The translations under genes were made by a program, and so were the position numbers. This document shows positions 10,400-19,504 of a stretch of 50,172 bases of DNA, piece by piece. The DNA lies in the NCBI RefSeq assembly GCF_000350225.1, contig NW_005179379.1, positions 1-50,172 on the forward strand, written 5' to 3'. Under the pieces are notes generated by a model, which was not told the DNA's origin, did no database searches, and worked only from the letters and a program-made list of their open reading frames with translations. Origin of the DNA: Chondrus crispus (Eukaryota; Rhodophyta; Florideophyceae; Gigartinales; Gigartinaceae). Position 1 is the stretch's first letter, and each line of letters opens with the position of its first letter.

Positions 10400-11027
10400 G
10401 TATAAGATGAATGTCGATACAGCCAACGATATGCTCGAGTCTAAGAGTCACATTTGGTCATTGTCTCTCACGAGGAAGTTGGGACATCTCTACCTGGAAT
10501 GGGACTACGAAACCTTCTTCACGTCGGAAGAACTACGCAAGTTACACTACCACCTCTTTCATCCGGAGTCTGGGCGCCTTTACGCGATGCTGAAGCGAGC
10601 TGACGACTCTCATACGACTCCCTCCGATCTCAAGGAATTGGAGAGGATCGCATCGGAATGCAACGTCTGCCAAAGAAACATGACTGCTCCTAGTCGTTTC
10701 TGTACGGCACTACCTCCAGAATATGTAGTATTCAATAGGTGCCTGTGCATGGATATCATGTTCTTAGATGGATGGCAGTCCTGCATATGGTAGACAAGGA
10801 TACGAAGTTTAGTGCAGCTGCATCCCTCCCCGAACAGACCACCGACAACGTGTGGAATACTTATCTCATGATTTAGGTTGTCCCTTACATCGGGCATACG
10901 GTTGAGATCCATGACGATCAAGGCCCTTAGTTTCGTTCGAGGAGATTCCTGTCATATATAAGCAAGGCTGGGATTCAACTGAGCTTATCTGGCGTCTAGA
11001 GTCATAACAGTTTGGGCGTAGGAGAAC
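10296..11027 (+). pseudogene. Element A protease end and integrase, truncated
   Basis: This begins with the protease C-terminus DVPLLLGLDFLDEYKMNVDT. The integrase zinc domain follows (HYHLFHPES then CNVC), and then the core: first Asp in CMDIMFLDG, second in EIHDDQGP, and the Glu in GVGERYH exactly 36 residues after the Asp of DQGP (DD35E spacing). A frame change near 10785 and in-frame TAG codons at 10874-10876, 10928-10930 and 10997-10999 kill it. The catalytic triad can still be placed. Sequence identity to element A ends at about 11027. Confidence 0.75.
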
Positions 11028-11040
11028 GGTACCATTCCGC
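11020..11040. other. Chimeric junction between elements A and B
   Basis: On the plus strand the integrase of A reads GERYH to about 11027. On the minus strand the RNase H of B reads RWRLRLAEW down to about 11031. Neither element continues past the point, and there is no target duplication, LTR end or N run here. Confidence 0.7.
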
Positions 11041-12612
11041 CAACCGCAGTCGCCACCGGGTAAGCCTTCCGGAGCTCTCCGTGAGGGACATAAGCCATCG
11101 GAGGGCATCATGGTCCGTCCGGACGGTGAACTTGGTGCCTTCAATGTACGGCCGTAGTGTGCGTACGGCCCACACTACGGCAAAGCACTCGCGTTCCGTA
11201 GCGCTGTAGTTGCGCTCACTATCGGACATTGAGTACGACCAATACCCCACGGGGCGCCAGTCGTTGGCGCCTTCGTGTTCCTGGAGCAACGTACAGCCCA
11301 GTTGATAGGCACTAGCATCCGTGTCGATCATGTACGGCCGACCGTACCGCAGCAATGCTAGGATCGGCGGGGAAATCATCCTCTCCTTCAACGCTTCGAA
11401 CGCTTGAAGTTGCAGCTCGGTCGGGTCGTCGAAGTTGGGGTCCGCGTCCTTGCGCGTCATGTCCGTTAATGGGCGCGCAATTTTCGCGAACCCCTTCACG
11501 AAGCAGCGGTAGACGTTGCACGCTCCGAGGTACGAGCGCACCTGCGTCAACGGCCTCGGAAACGTGAACGTCTTGAAGGCGTCCGCCGCCGCTTCGGCGA
11601 CGCTCAGCTTACCTGGGGAAATGACGTGCCCCAGGTAGTGCACCCTCGGTTGAAGGAAGCTACACTTCTTGAGCTTGAGGGAGATTCCGGCGCTCCTCAA
11701 CAAGCTCAAGACAGTGTCGAGATGCTTCGCGTGTTCTCCATGCGTACGGGAGAACACGATGACATCATCCAGGTAGACGAGGCATATCTGCCATCGGACG
11801 CCAGATAGGATGATGTCGAGGGCACGTTGGAAGGTGGCCGGTGCCCCTTTTAGCCCGAACGGCATACGCAAATGGAGAAACGTTCCCATATGCGTAGTGA
11901 ACGTGGTCTTGTCCCGGTCTTCCGGAGCGACGGGGATCTGCCAATAACCGGAATTGCAGTCCATCGTCGTGAAGACGGCTGCATCTCCGAGCGAATCGGT
12001 GCAGTCGTCCATCTGTGGCAGCGGATACGAATCCGCTGCCGTCTTTGCGTTGAGACGCCGGTAGTCCACGCAGAACCGAAGAGAGCCGTCTTTCTTCGGT
12101 AAGAGCACCACGGGGGACGCCCACTCGGTTCTCGCGGGTTCGATTACCCCTGCGTTCAACATATTGTTGACTTCCTTGGCGACCATCTCACGCATAGCCG
12201 GCCCCTTTCGGTAGGTCATTGAACGTATCGGCTTCGTACCCGGTTCGAGGGGAATGCGGTGTTCGGTCGCTCGGATCGTTCCGAGCGCCCCGCTCCACAG
12301 ACTCGAGTGCTTACGGAGCATTTCGAGCACGTGGCCCCGGAACTTGTCATCATCGATGTATGACAAGTCGATTTCTTTTTCCCAATCCTCCGGCGGATTT
12401 TCGGGATCCTTTTTAGAGGCGGGTGCCGTGCCCTCTTCCGGCGGCGGGCACTTCGACGGTCGGCCGTCCGTACCGGCTCCTCTCTCCTCAATGGTTGCCC
12501 CCTCGGCGGAGCCTGGTCCACCAGCTCCTGCCGTTCCGACTTGATTGGTCAAGTCGGTGAGGTGTCGTAGCGCGTGCGCGATCGCCTCGGCGATGCGACG
12601 TTCGGGCGTCAA
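11030..12612 (-). CDS. Element B reverse transcriptase and RNase H
   Basis: An uninterrupted ORF of about 530 codons (the last few residues, to 11002, come from element A sequence). The N-terminal linker is acidic. RT motifs appear in order: EPARTEWASPVVLLPKKDGS, FCVDYRRLNA, VFTTMDCNSGYWQIPV, HLRMPFGLKGAPATFQRALD, and the catalytic LVYLDDVIVFS. Then LGHVISPGKLS and the RNase H domain with YMIDTDASAYQLGCTLLQ, ERNYSATERECFAVVWA and RTDHDALRWL. It ends at RLAEW, just before the RNase H C-terminus. The domain would copy element RNA into DNA. This is the best-preserved coding region of B. It shares a frame with the protease ORF, from which stops near 12640 and 12676 separate it. Confidence 0.93.
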
Positions 12613-12675
12613 GATCGCGAGGGGGTTGCGCTTCGCTTATCCCACGACGGTGTGCTTCGGAAGCCGCCTTTCCTG

Positions 12676-13662
12676 TCACGAAAAGTTCGCGACGATGACG
12701 TCGAAGGTCTGGTTCGGCAGGACCTCGACGACGCCGTTCGTCAGCCTCACTCCATGTCGGTGTTGGAGTGACGGCTTCGGCTCTATAAACACGAGGTTCC
12801 TCCTCCCCGTCGTAGTAACGCGCACACGGGCCTGGGACCTCGCGGGGATGGTAACCCAGCGGGCGACTCGGATCGCCTGCGGGGCTTCGTCGCGTGCGTC
12901 AGCCCGGTTTGTCTGACGTCCATGCCGCCTGGTTGGGGAAGTCGGCTCCCCTTTCCCGTCGACGATGGCAACGGAGCCACCCTGGCGGAGCTCCAACCGT
13001 TGAGCTTCGATGTCGATACTTCGTACGTGTGTATCGATGAAGGCCGTACCAAGGAGGACCGGTACAGCGAGCTGGTCCGCCACGACGAACGGAATTCGGA
13101 ACGTCGTGTTCCTCAACCGCACGGCCAGACGTACGACGGCCGAGAGCTTAAGCGGGTTGGTATTCGCGCCTGCCAATCGGGGCAGTGGCGCGTCGCGGAT
13201 GACGTACCGCGACCAATCGGGAGGAAGGTCCGCCTTCCTCACCAGAATGTACCCCGAGCACGTATCAACGGCGATCGTGCGGGGCTTGAAGGCATTTCCC
13301 TCCGTGGCTATCGAGCCGAGGACGTTGTAAATCTTCGACGTCATAAGGCAAATGACGCCGTCGACCACCTTCGGCGTGCCCGGCTCGGCGAGATCGTTCC
13401 GCCTGGGCCGCCGTCGCCGGTTCCGACTTCTCTTCCGCGTCCTTCGGCCTTGGTCGCGGGGCGCCCTTCGGTCGGCCGCGTCCCCCCGACAAGTCGCGTT
13501 CGTACGCGGCTTGAATTCTTCTGGCGGCCCCAGGTCCCCCTGGGTCGGGCCGCCGGCGCGTTCGATGCGCTTCTTGTTAGGCACTTGGCTCACGGTTGCC
13601 ACAGTGCCCTCCTCCATGGGCGCCGGGCTCACGGTTGCCTCAGCGTCTTCGTCCTTTCGCAC
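12676..13662 (-). CDS. Element B aspartic protease region
   Basis: A 328-codon ORF. The basic N-terminal part (RRTRKRSRNRRRRPRRN) leads to the retropepsin-like site TIAVDTCSGYILVRKADLPP. Then come KLSAVVRLAVRLRNTTFRIP, the flap-distal VPVLLGTAFIDTHVRSID, and a C-terminal domain ending TFDVIVANFS. The active-site text is D-T-C-S-G rather than D-[TS]-G. The equivalent site in element C is LDSGAAPNLI, so B has an extra residue or a substituted Gly. ANFS is followed directly by TGA. The region lies between gag and RT as expected of pol. Confidence 0.75.
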   Translation of the reverse strand: MRKDEDAEATVSPAPMEEGTVATVSQVPNKKRIERAGGPTQGDLGPPEEFKPRTNATCRGDAADRRAPRDQGRRTRKRSRNRRRRPRRNDLAEPGTPKVVDGVICLMTSKIYNVLGSIATEGNAFKPRTIAVDTCSGYILVRKADLPPDWSRYVIRDAPLPRLAGANTNPLKLSAVVRLAVRLRNTTFRIPFVVADQLAVPVLLGTAFIDTHVRSIDIEAQRLELRQGGSVAIVDGKGEPTSPTRRHGRQTNRADARDEAPQAIRVARWVTIPARSQARVRVTTTGRRNLVFIEPKPSLQHRHGVRLTNGVVEVLPNQTFDVIVANFS

Positions 13663-14195
13663 CGAGCTTACGGGTGTCTCGGTGCGCTTGTGCGGGGTTG
13701 AGGGGAATAATATCGGTAAACATTCCCCTCCCCCGCCGGGGACAAATAGGGGCGGGTCTAGGTTGGTGTGACAAGACGGTTCACGCGACCGCGCGAACGT
13801 AACCGTCTTTACGGGGTTTTCGAACTACCCGAGCTGTCAGTGCTATTCGCTTGGCTATCGTTAGCTAGCGCGTCGACGGATCCCTGGCCGCGCGGATGGG
13901 GACGGTTTCCACACCCCGACTGGGCATCTTCTACGAAGTAGTCGGATACTTCGTGGCCTTGTATTGCAACGTCCGGCCGTTGCAATATTCGAGGGGCGGA
14001 GAGACCGGGCTCTCCTCCGCCTCCTTCCGTGGGCTGGGGGTGCGTCTCCCCAGCCCAGTCTTGGAGGTACATGATGGCGTTCTGTACCCCTTGGGGCAAC
14101 GGGGGTCGGCCCCGGTCGCCTCGCCCATCTCGACGGGGATATCGCGTATCCATCTGACGAGGGTCACGTCGATCCCTTTGATCGGTCCCCGGGTA
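13663..14195 (-). other. Hairpin-rich spacer between gag and pol of element B
   Basis: No conserved coding is evident. Short inverted repeats follow each other: 13700-13708/13722-13730 (9 bp), 13773-13781/13801-13809 (9 bp), 13933-13940/13947-13954 (8 bp, 6-nt loop), 13962-13971/13978-13987 (10 bp, 6-nt loop), about 13995-14019 (10 bp with a bulge, 6-nt loop) and 14030-14039/14048-14057 (10 bp). Together they would fold the gag-pol RNA junction into a row of stems. Confidence 0.6.
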
Positions 14196-16373
14196 TCAGT
14201 ACCCGCCTTCACGAGGGGCAAAACGGACGCCCCCACCCGATCGGCTCGGGTCACCTCCACGCGGGCCTCGGTCTGCCCGCGTAGACTGCTGGATGAGATT
14301 GCGCATTCCGGGGCGCGTCTCCATCTGATAGCGGCAGTTCCTGTACGCCGTGAACTGACGTTGTTCAGGCGACAGGAACGGGTACGCGTACATGGCGTGG
14401 TCGTACGTCCGGCACAGCCAACAAATGTACGCGCTGCCATCGGTCGACGCGAAAGTCGCCGCGTGGCGTGCCTCCTCATCGGTGAGTCGAGGCACGTTAG
14501 CCAGCCCGCGGTCTCGTTCTCGACGGGAGATATGCAGCTCGGTCATGTTGTGGTTCGGACCACCCGTGGCCCTCGGCGTGTGCGCGCACGCCGTTGCGAA
14601 GCTTCCGGTCGAACCGGTGGAAGCTGGCGTGGGGGGTCGGCCTCCTGCCCGGTCGAAGCCTCGCGTACTGAGGTCAGGGTCGGCCTGCCACTCATCTTCT
14701 CCAATGTGGAGGGCGGTCGCCGGCGAATTCGTTCCGTGCGACCTTGGAGTTCGGACTCCCTTCCCTGCCGGCTTCGGGTCCGGCAGCGGCAACCCGCGAC
14801 GAGCGCGGTAGGTTGTAACCTCGGCCATTGCGATACGGCGAATCGTTGAGAGTTCGGTCTTCTGTTGTCCGGGCAACCTTTGCATCGTCTCTGCCACTGC
14901 GGCCCGGGTCGCAGTGGACAACCCGCGCACGAAGTAGTGCGCGAGGGCTTGTTCTGAGAACACGGCCGTGCATCGGAACGCGGCGGATTCCAGCCGGTCT
15001 GCGAACGTGTTCTCGGGTTCGTGAGGAAGCTGTCACGACGACGCGACAGCATAAAACGCTTCCCCTAACACGTCGTCGGTAAGGTAGCGTTTGATATATT
15101 AGTTGACGAGACCAGGCCAGCTCGTATCGTCGTGGAGCTGGCCGGCGCGGAGGCCGCGCATGGTGTAACTCGTATACAACCGCTCCGCGTCTCGCTCGAG
15201 GAAGTGAGCGAAGACACGGACTGCCACACCTTCGGTCAGGTGCTGGGCATTGGGGGTTATCCGGATATCCTTCAGGAACGGGAGTAACTGAATCGCGTCA
15301 GTACTGTCGAAGCTCTTCATCGTGGGACGGAGCCCACGGCAGCGTTGGACGTACTTCGCGATCCGTCCCGCGTCACCCGAGGTAACGAGCCTCGAGGTGT
15401 TGTCCAACCGATACATGCGGTAGTTCGCGACGGCGCTGAGTGTCTCCTGTATCATGGTGTGGACGGGCTCGAGCCCCGGTTCGGCGGGGCCCAACGTTCC
15501 GAACGGCGTGACGGGCAACGTTCGGACGTCGACGGGGCCGGGATGCGCGGTAAGATCCGCTGGCTGGTAGCCGCCCCAGCGAGGATCGAAGGGGAGAATC
15601 GGTTCCCTTGATCCGCGGGCGACTCCTCCACGGCCACTGTCGGGTTCGTTCGGTACCCGTCGGGACTGCCGCATGCTTCCGGATGCATACGGCTGGGCTT
15701 GAGTCTCGGACGCGAAGTTCGCGTCCGCCGTCGGCTTGATGTCCTCCGCCCTCCGACTGGTGACGGCTCCAGTCGGGGGCCACTCCTGCGCTCCGGATGC
15801 GCCCGGAGGAACAGTGGCACCGGGTCCACTCGAGGGGGCTCCGGGCGGCCTCTCCCCTGAGGTCTGTTCCATCTCACGGGCACGGCGGCGCGTTGAGTTG
15901 AGCTCCGCCGCCATGTGCGCGAATGCTCCCATATGTTCGGCTGATGGGAAGGGTTGCGGGTCGCGTCGGACCCCGGAGTTTGCACTCGCGGGTCGACCGG
16001 CAACGTCCACGGCTGGGGAACCGATGCGCGCCTCTTCGACCAGTACCAAACGGGACTGTAGCTGGTCGACGAGGGCGCGCAGGTTCTCCAAGGACTAAGT
16101 TACGCGCTCAAACCTTCCTTCGCGGAGGGAGTGCAACTCATCCATACAGTGGGCGTAGACGCTGTCGGAGACGTCGATACGGAGGGATGTTCGGACATCT
16201 TCGATATACTCCGCGATGCGATCGTACATCGCGCGAGCGCGTCCTTCGGAGAAGTCGGGCGACGGTTCGCGGTCTCGAGGACCAGCGTCGCCGTCGCCGA
16301 CTCGGACGCAGAGCGCGGCCTCTCGCACATGGCCGGGCTCCGAGCGAATCGAGGTGGGATATTCGCCACTCAT
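14196..16373 (-). pseudogene. Element B gag polyprotein, interrupted by stops and one frameshift
   Basis: It starts at ATG 16371-16373 (MSGEYPTSIRSEPGHVREAA). The frame runs 92 codons to a single TAG (16095-16097) and continues in the same frame (LENLRALVDQLQSRLVLVEE) through a Pro-rich region. The capsid core follows: VANYRMYRLDNTSRLV, SFDSTDAIQLLPFLKDIRI. A TAA sits at 15099-15101. After a frame change near 15000 the last part reads FSEQALAHYFVRGLSTATRA and then a knuckle-like CWLCRTYDHAMYAYPF, in which the last Cys is replaced by Tyr. The order matches the homologous gag of element C (NYKIYRLERRS). It would package element RNA if intact. Confidence 0.75.
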
Positions 16374-16435
16374 CTCGACGCGTACGGACGCGGAGGTAAA
16401 CGATAGTCTTCTCGGTTCGATCTTGCGAGTCTTCT

Positions 16436-16450
16436 AGGTCGGGAGACCAC
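16436..16450 (-). other. Putative primer-binding site of element B
   Basis: Immediately after the LTR end on the minus strand the sequence reads GTGGTCTCCCGACC, beginning one base after the LTR terminus with TGG, as expected for pairing to a tRNA CCA end. The tRNA identity cannot be assigned. Confidence 0.4.
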
Positions 16451-17045
16451 TGTAGTATAATCACCCCCAACGACGAGGGGGGTAAGTACTGACAGTTCGG
16501 AAAGACCCCGATCGGCGGGAAGACAGAAGCACGGCCCACCCACGGTACCGAGCACGGGCTCGAGGTAGCGGTGGTAGAGCGGGATCGGGGAGGACGCGCG
16601 CACGCGCGAGCGGTTCTACGCCTCGACGCCCCGGAGCGGTACTGGGTGACGATCCAGTACCGACGGGCGGAGGCGGAGCCGGCTCGTGGGCGTGCTACGC
16701 GCGTCCTCAACCAGCGCGCGGTGCGACTCCTAGGTAAAACGGACGGGAGTACCTAAAGGTAAGCGGGCGGACCAAGGTGGAGGATCCTTGACAAGTCCGT
16801 GCTTGTCGTCCTCCACCGCCGGCGGTCCGCTCATATTTAATGTACATTGTAGTCTATCACGACTCTACAGTAGTGCCGGTCTACCGACACCGTAACGCTG
16901 TCAGCCGGCGGGGCTGACAGTTCACGTGTAGTACGCGTCCCGTACACGTGGAGGACACGTGTGCGCGCGCATGGCAGTAAGGCTCGTTGCCTTACTGTCC
17001 CTGATCCAATCCTAATCTAATTTCCCGGTTTGGGGTTATACCACA
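16451..17045 (-). repeat. 5' LTR of element B (595 bp)
   Basis: On the minus strand it starts TGTGGTATAA and ends TTATACTACA, a 10-bp imperfect terminal inverted repeat. It aligns with the solo LTR at 23599-24263: shared blocks include GGTAGAGCGGGA, TCTACGCCTCGACGCC, and a stem GACAAG-TCCGTG-CTTGTC near 16790-16810. It contains several CACGTG-type hexamers (about 16923-16960). It would hold promoter and poly(A) signals for B. Confidence 0.85.
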
Positions 17046-17962
17046 TATCCCCGTCTACCTGCTCGCGCTTCAACTTGGTTGTTCGTCTCCGTCTTCGTGC
17101 TGTCGTCTGTCGTTTCTGTTGCAGCTTGGTCGTAGCAATCGTTGTGTGAGCTGTGGGTGAGCCTTCCGCTAGTCGAGAGCAAGAAAGTCCCTAGTGGCCA
17201 ACGTACTGTGTAAATCCAAGACGACTGCCCTTCGATCGCGCCGGTGATCGTCGTAGCTATCGATACCCTCGCTCTTGGCGAAAGGCTTGTGCCATTGGAA
17301 ATCTGACTTGAGCGAGGGTCCGACCAAGAATCGTCGAGAGACGAAGCACTGATCCTCCGGGAGGATCACAATGTACTGATCTAGACGATCCGCACTCTGC
17401 CTTCGGGAGGTGCGTCGGCGGTGTGGGTAACGCTCTCGGTATTAGCCCTATAGGTGCGACTTCGGTCCCTTGGGTGAAGAGATTACGTGCCTAAACACTG
17501 AACTTCTCACTATACTTGTATAAGGTCGCGTACCTTGATTAAGTTCGCACGGAAGAGGTTGCCCTAGGCGTGATTGTGAACAAATCATACGAGTACGACG
17601 AAGGCAGTTTCATTCTGGCGTTGTGGGAAACCTCTCTGAGGCAGTACCGTATCAAGTTTGGACAAGCCGATTTCGATTGCAGGGACCGTTCGCGGTAGTG
17701 ACCAAAAGTCCTCGTTCGTCTACACGCAAAGTCGCTGTGCTTACTCGTGTCACGTTTGATTTAGTTTGCAGTCGAAAGACCCGCACTGGCCGACATATAG
17801 TGGTAGCGCCCTAAGGTATTTTAAGAAGAATACGCTTGTTCCATTCCGCCGGGAACAAGCACCACGAACGTTTCCGAATAATCGCTACAAACTTCTTATA
17901 CGGGTGGGCTTCCCATTGTGTTGACTATCGGCTAACGGCTTGGGATCCCGAAACAGAAGTCC
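17046..17962. other. Unassigned region upstream of the copia element
   Basis: About 900 bases with only short open frames (for example 17623-17814, ending VVAP). No family motif is convincing. It should contain the missing 5' LTR of the copia element, but no copy of the 3' LTR start (TGTTGTAATTTTACGACC) is present, so that end is lost or diverged. Confidence 0.35.
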
Positions 17963-18183
17963 TTGTATGATGTTAAAATCGAGGTCTTAAAAATTTGCCG
18001 CAAAAATTCGTTAACCACTAGGCCACGGGCGCTGGCTTCTTGGTGTCCCCTTGGGCGCGCTTACTATTTCAACACTCCCCCTCGACCAAGGGACGCCAAA
18101 CACACGGCGTGGGTCACTGCACAACACACAGTCAGGTACGTTCCCAAGTGTGACACAAACAAACAAACATTGCGCCGCCCAAG

Positions 18184-18303
18184 GGCACCCGGTGAGAATC
18201 GACCTCACGAATGGTAGCGTAAATCTGGGCCCATAACCTGATGTTAAAATCGAGGTCTGAAAAATTTGCCGCAAAAATTCGTTAACCACTAGGCCACAGG
18301 CGC
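18184..18303 (-). other. tRNA-like acceptor and T-arm spanning the TRIM LTR/internal junction
   Basis: The 5' end GCGCCTG (18303-18297) pairs in all 7 positions (two wobbles) with CGGGTGC (18191-18185). TG and then GCCTAGTGGTTAA follow the 5' strand, like positions 8-21 of a tRNA (A-box). A 5-bp stem with 7-nt loop, GTGAG-GTCGATT-CTCAC (18208-18192), abuts the 3' acceptor strand exactly as a T-arm does. Between the halves lie the LTR end and primer site rather than a normal anticodon arm, so this is not called as a tRNA gene. Confidence 0.5.
18225..18238 (-). other. TRIM primer-binding site: complement of the initiator tRNA-Met anticodon arm
   Basis: Directly after the LTR the minus strand reads GGTTATGGGCCCAG. 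Its complement CTGGGCCCATAACC is the conserved anticodon stem-loop of eukaryotic initiator tRNA-Met. This is the half-tRNA priming known for Drosophila copia and Ty5, in which a 5' tRNA fragment ending in the anticodon loop primes reverse transcription. Confidence 0.85.
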
Positions 18304-18381
18304 TGGCTTCTTGGTGTCCCCTTGAGCGCGCAAACTATTTCAACATTGTATACTCGAAGGGTACATCCATTCGGCGAAATA

Positions 18382-19332
18382 GATGACCAAAACTCTGGAT
18401 CGGTCAGAATCGAGAAGCTGACCGCATCTAACTTTTACATCTGGAGCAGAAAATCCAGCTACTGCTAGCTCTCCGAGATGTCTATCAATACGTTTTTAAT
18501 GATATACCGGAGAATACGACGTCAGATGACCGGAGAAAGTGCATTCGTGGTGATGCAAAAGCAAAGGCAGTCATCGGACTCACGCTTTCTGATGACTACT
18601 TGCAACATGTGCGAGGGTGTAGCAGTGCGAAAGAGACATGGGAGGCAGTTCTGAATGTGTTTGAGCGTCATACTTTGCTCAACAAACTGGCCGCCCGTCG
18701 CGATTTTTACACTGTATCCATGCTCCCATCCGAGAAAGTGCTCGTGTTCATCAATCGTGTGAAGCAACTCGCTGCCAGATTAGCAGTCAATGAGTTTTGA
18801 GATTGACGATAAAGAAATTGCAATGGCTGTGTTATTCAACACAGCGAATGGCTTGCCTCCACGATTCGATAACTCGATTGTTGCTCTTGACGCACTTGGC
18901 AATGAAGATAAAGTGTTTGGACTCGAGTTTGTGAAGAGTCGTCTGCTGCAAGAAGAACAACGAGAAAGCATGAAGACCGCTTCTGCTTCATCACCACATG
19001 CACCTGCACTTGTCAATCGTGTGCCTATTCGACGCGATATGAAATGTACGAATTGCAATAGACATGGGCATACTGCAGCGCGTTGCTGGGACAAGAACGT
19101 GAGTGGGCGCCGACCTGCACCGCCAGATGGGTTTCGGTCACGCAACACTGGCTTGAAGTCAAGTGCATTTGTTTCTCGGGATGAGAATTCCACTGCTGTC
19201 TTTGCTGAGAGTGATTTTACGTGCCTGCTTTCCACTTCTTCTTCAGAAAGCAAAACAGCAAACTCGGGGTGGCTTGTGGATTCCGGTTTCATTGCCTACA
19301 TCACATTTGATCGTTCTCTATTCGTTTCTTAA
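18382..19332 (+). pseudogene. Copia gag with zinc knuckle and start of protease
   Basis: The capsid begins VRIEKLTASNFYIWSRK, the usual copia gag opening. It continues after frame changes as IRGDAKAKAVIGLTLSDDYL, SSAKETWEAVLNVFERHTLL and FINRVKQLAARLAVN. After another shift near 18795 it reads LPPRFDNSIVALDAL, a CCHC knuckle CTNCNRHGHTAARC (CX2CX4HX4C) and the protease-site region GWLVDSGFIAYIT, where the normal DSGA is DSGF. Stop at 19330-19332. The TRIM insertion (17968-18345) separates this ORF from its leader. Gag would assemble the virus-like particle. Confidence 0.85.
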
Positions 19333-19504
19333 GAACAGATGCAATCTGGATCAGTCAAGATGGGCACAGAGGCGAGAGCTAATGTCGCTGGTCACGGTGA
19401 GGTTGAATTCATGTTGAACGTCAACGGTACTCCACATCCTTTGCAAATTGTCAAACGTTTTGCATGTCCCTGATTTTGGATACTAGCTACTATCTGTTAG
19501 CCAA

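Larger units (their letters stand above)
8370..11029 (+). mobile_element. Retroelement A: LTR retrotransposon with protease-integrase order, 3' truncated
   Basis: Plus-strand gag, aspartic protease and integrase follow one another with no reverse transcriptase before the integrase. That is the copia-type (PR-IN-RT) gene order. The element stops abruptly after the integrase catalytic Glu (GERYH near 11013-11027), where the oppositely oriented RNase H end of element B begins. RT, RNase H and both LTRs are missing or unrecognised. Confidence 0.75.
11030..17045 (-). mobile_element. Element B: Ty3/gypsy LTR retrotransposon, integrase and 3' LTR lost
   Basis: Minus-strand order is 5' LTR (16451-17045), gag (16373-14196), hairpin-rich spacer, protease (13662-12676), then RT-RNase H (12612-11030). 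That is the gypsy order. The integrase and 3' LTR are gone at the junction with element A. Base composition is GC-rich with G/C third positions, unlike elements A and the copia element. Confidence 0.9.
17963..18350 (-). mobile_element. Complete 378-bp TRIM (miniature LTR retrotransposon) with TSD
   Basis: The element occupies 17968-18345 and is flanked by the 5-bp duplication TTGTA (17963-17967 and 18346-18350). On the minus strand it runs: LTR 18345-18239 (107 bp, TGTTGAAATAG...AACATCA), primer site 18238-18225, a non-coding middle of about 138 bp, polypurine tract GTCGAGGGGGAG (18086-18075), and LTR 18074-17968 (107 bp). The LTRs differ at only a few positions, so insertion is fairly recent. 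It encodes nothing and must be mobilised by a copia-type enzyme; its polypurine tract and TGTTG start match those of the neighbouring copia element. It interrupts that element's gag leader: removing it and one TSD restores an open frame (KQKSLYTRRVHPFGEID). Confidence 0.92.

Noticed and set aside
13931..14479. 182-codon minus-strand frame overlapping element B gag
   Set aside because: Shadow of gag in another frame, Arg/Thr-rich as expected from GC-rich codons.
17573..17814. Possible integrase C-terminal end of element A beyond element B (RLQGPFAVVTKSP)
   Set aside because: The resemblance to integrase tails is too short and is not supported by flanking sequence, so A cannot be shown to resume here.
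18184..18303. Functional tRNA gene with intron
   Set aside because: Acceptor and T-arm pair well, but there is no proper D-stem closure or anticodon arm, the first T-loop base is G instead of T, and half of it lies in an LTR. Kept only as a tRNA-like structure.
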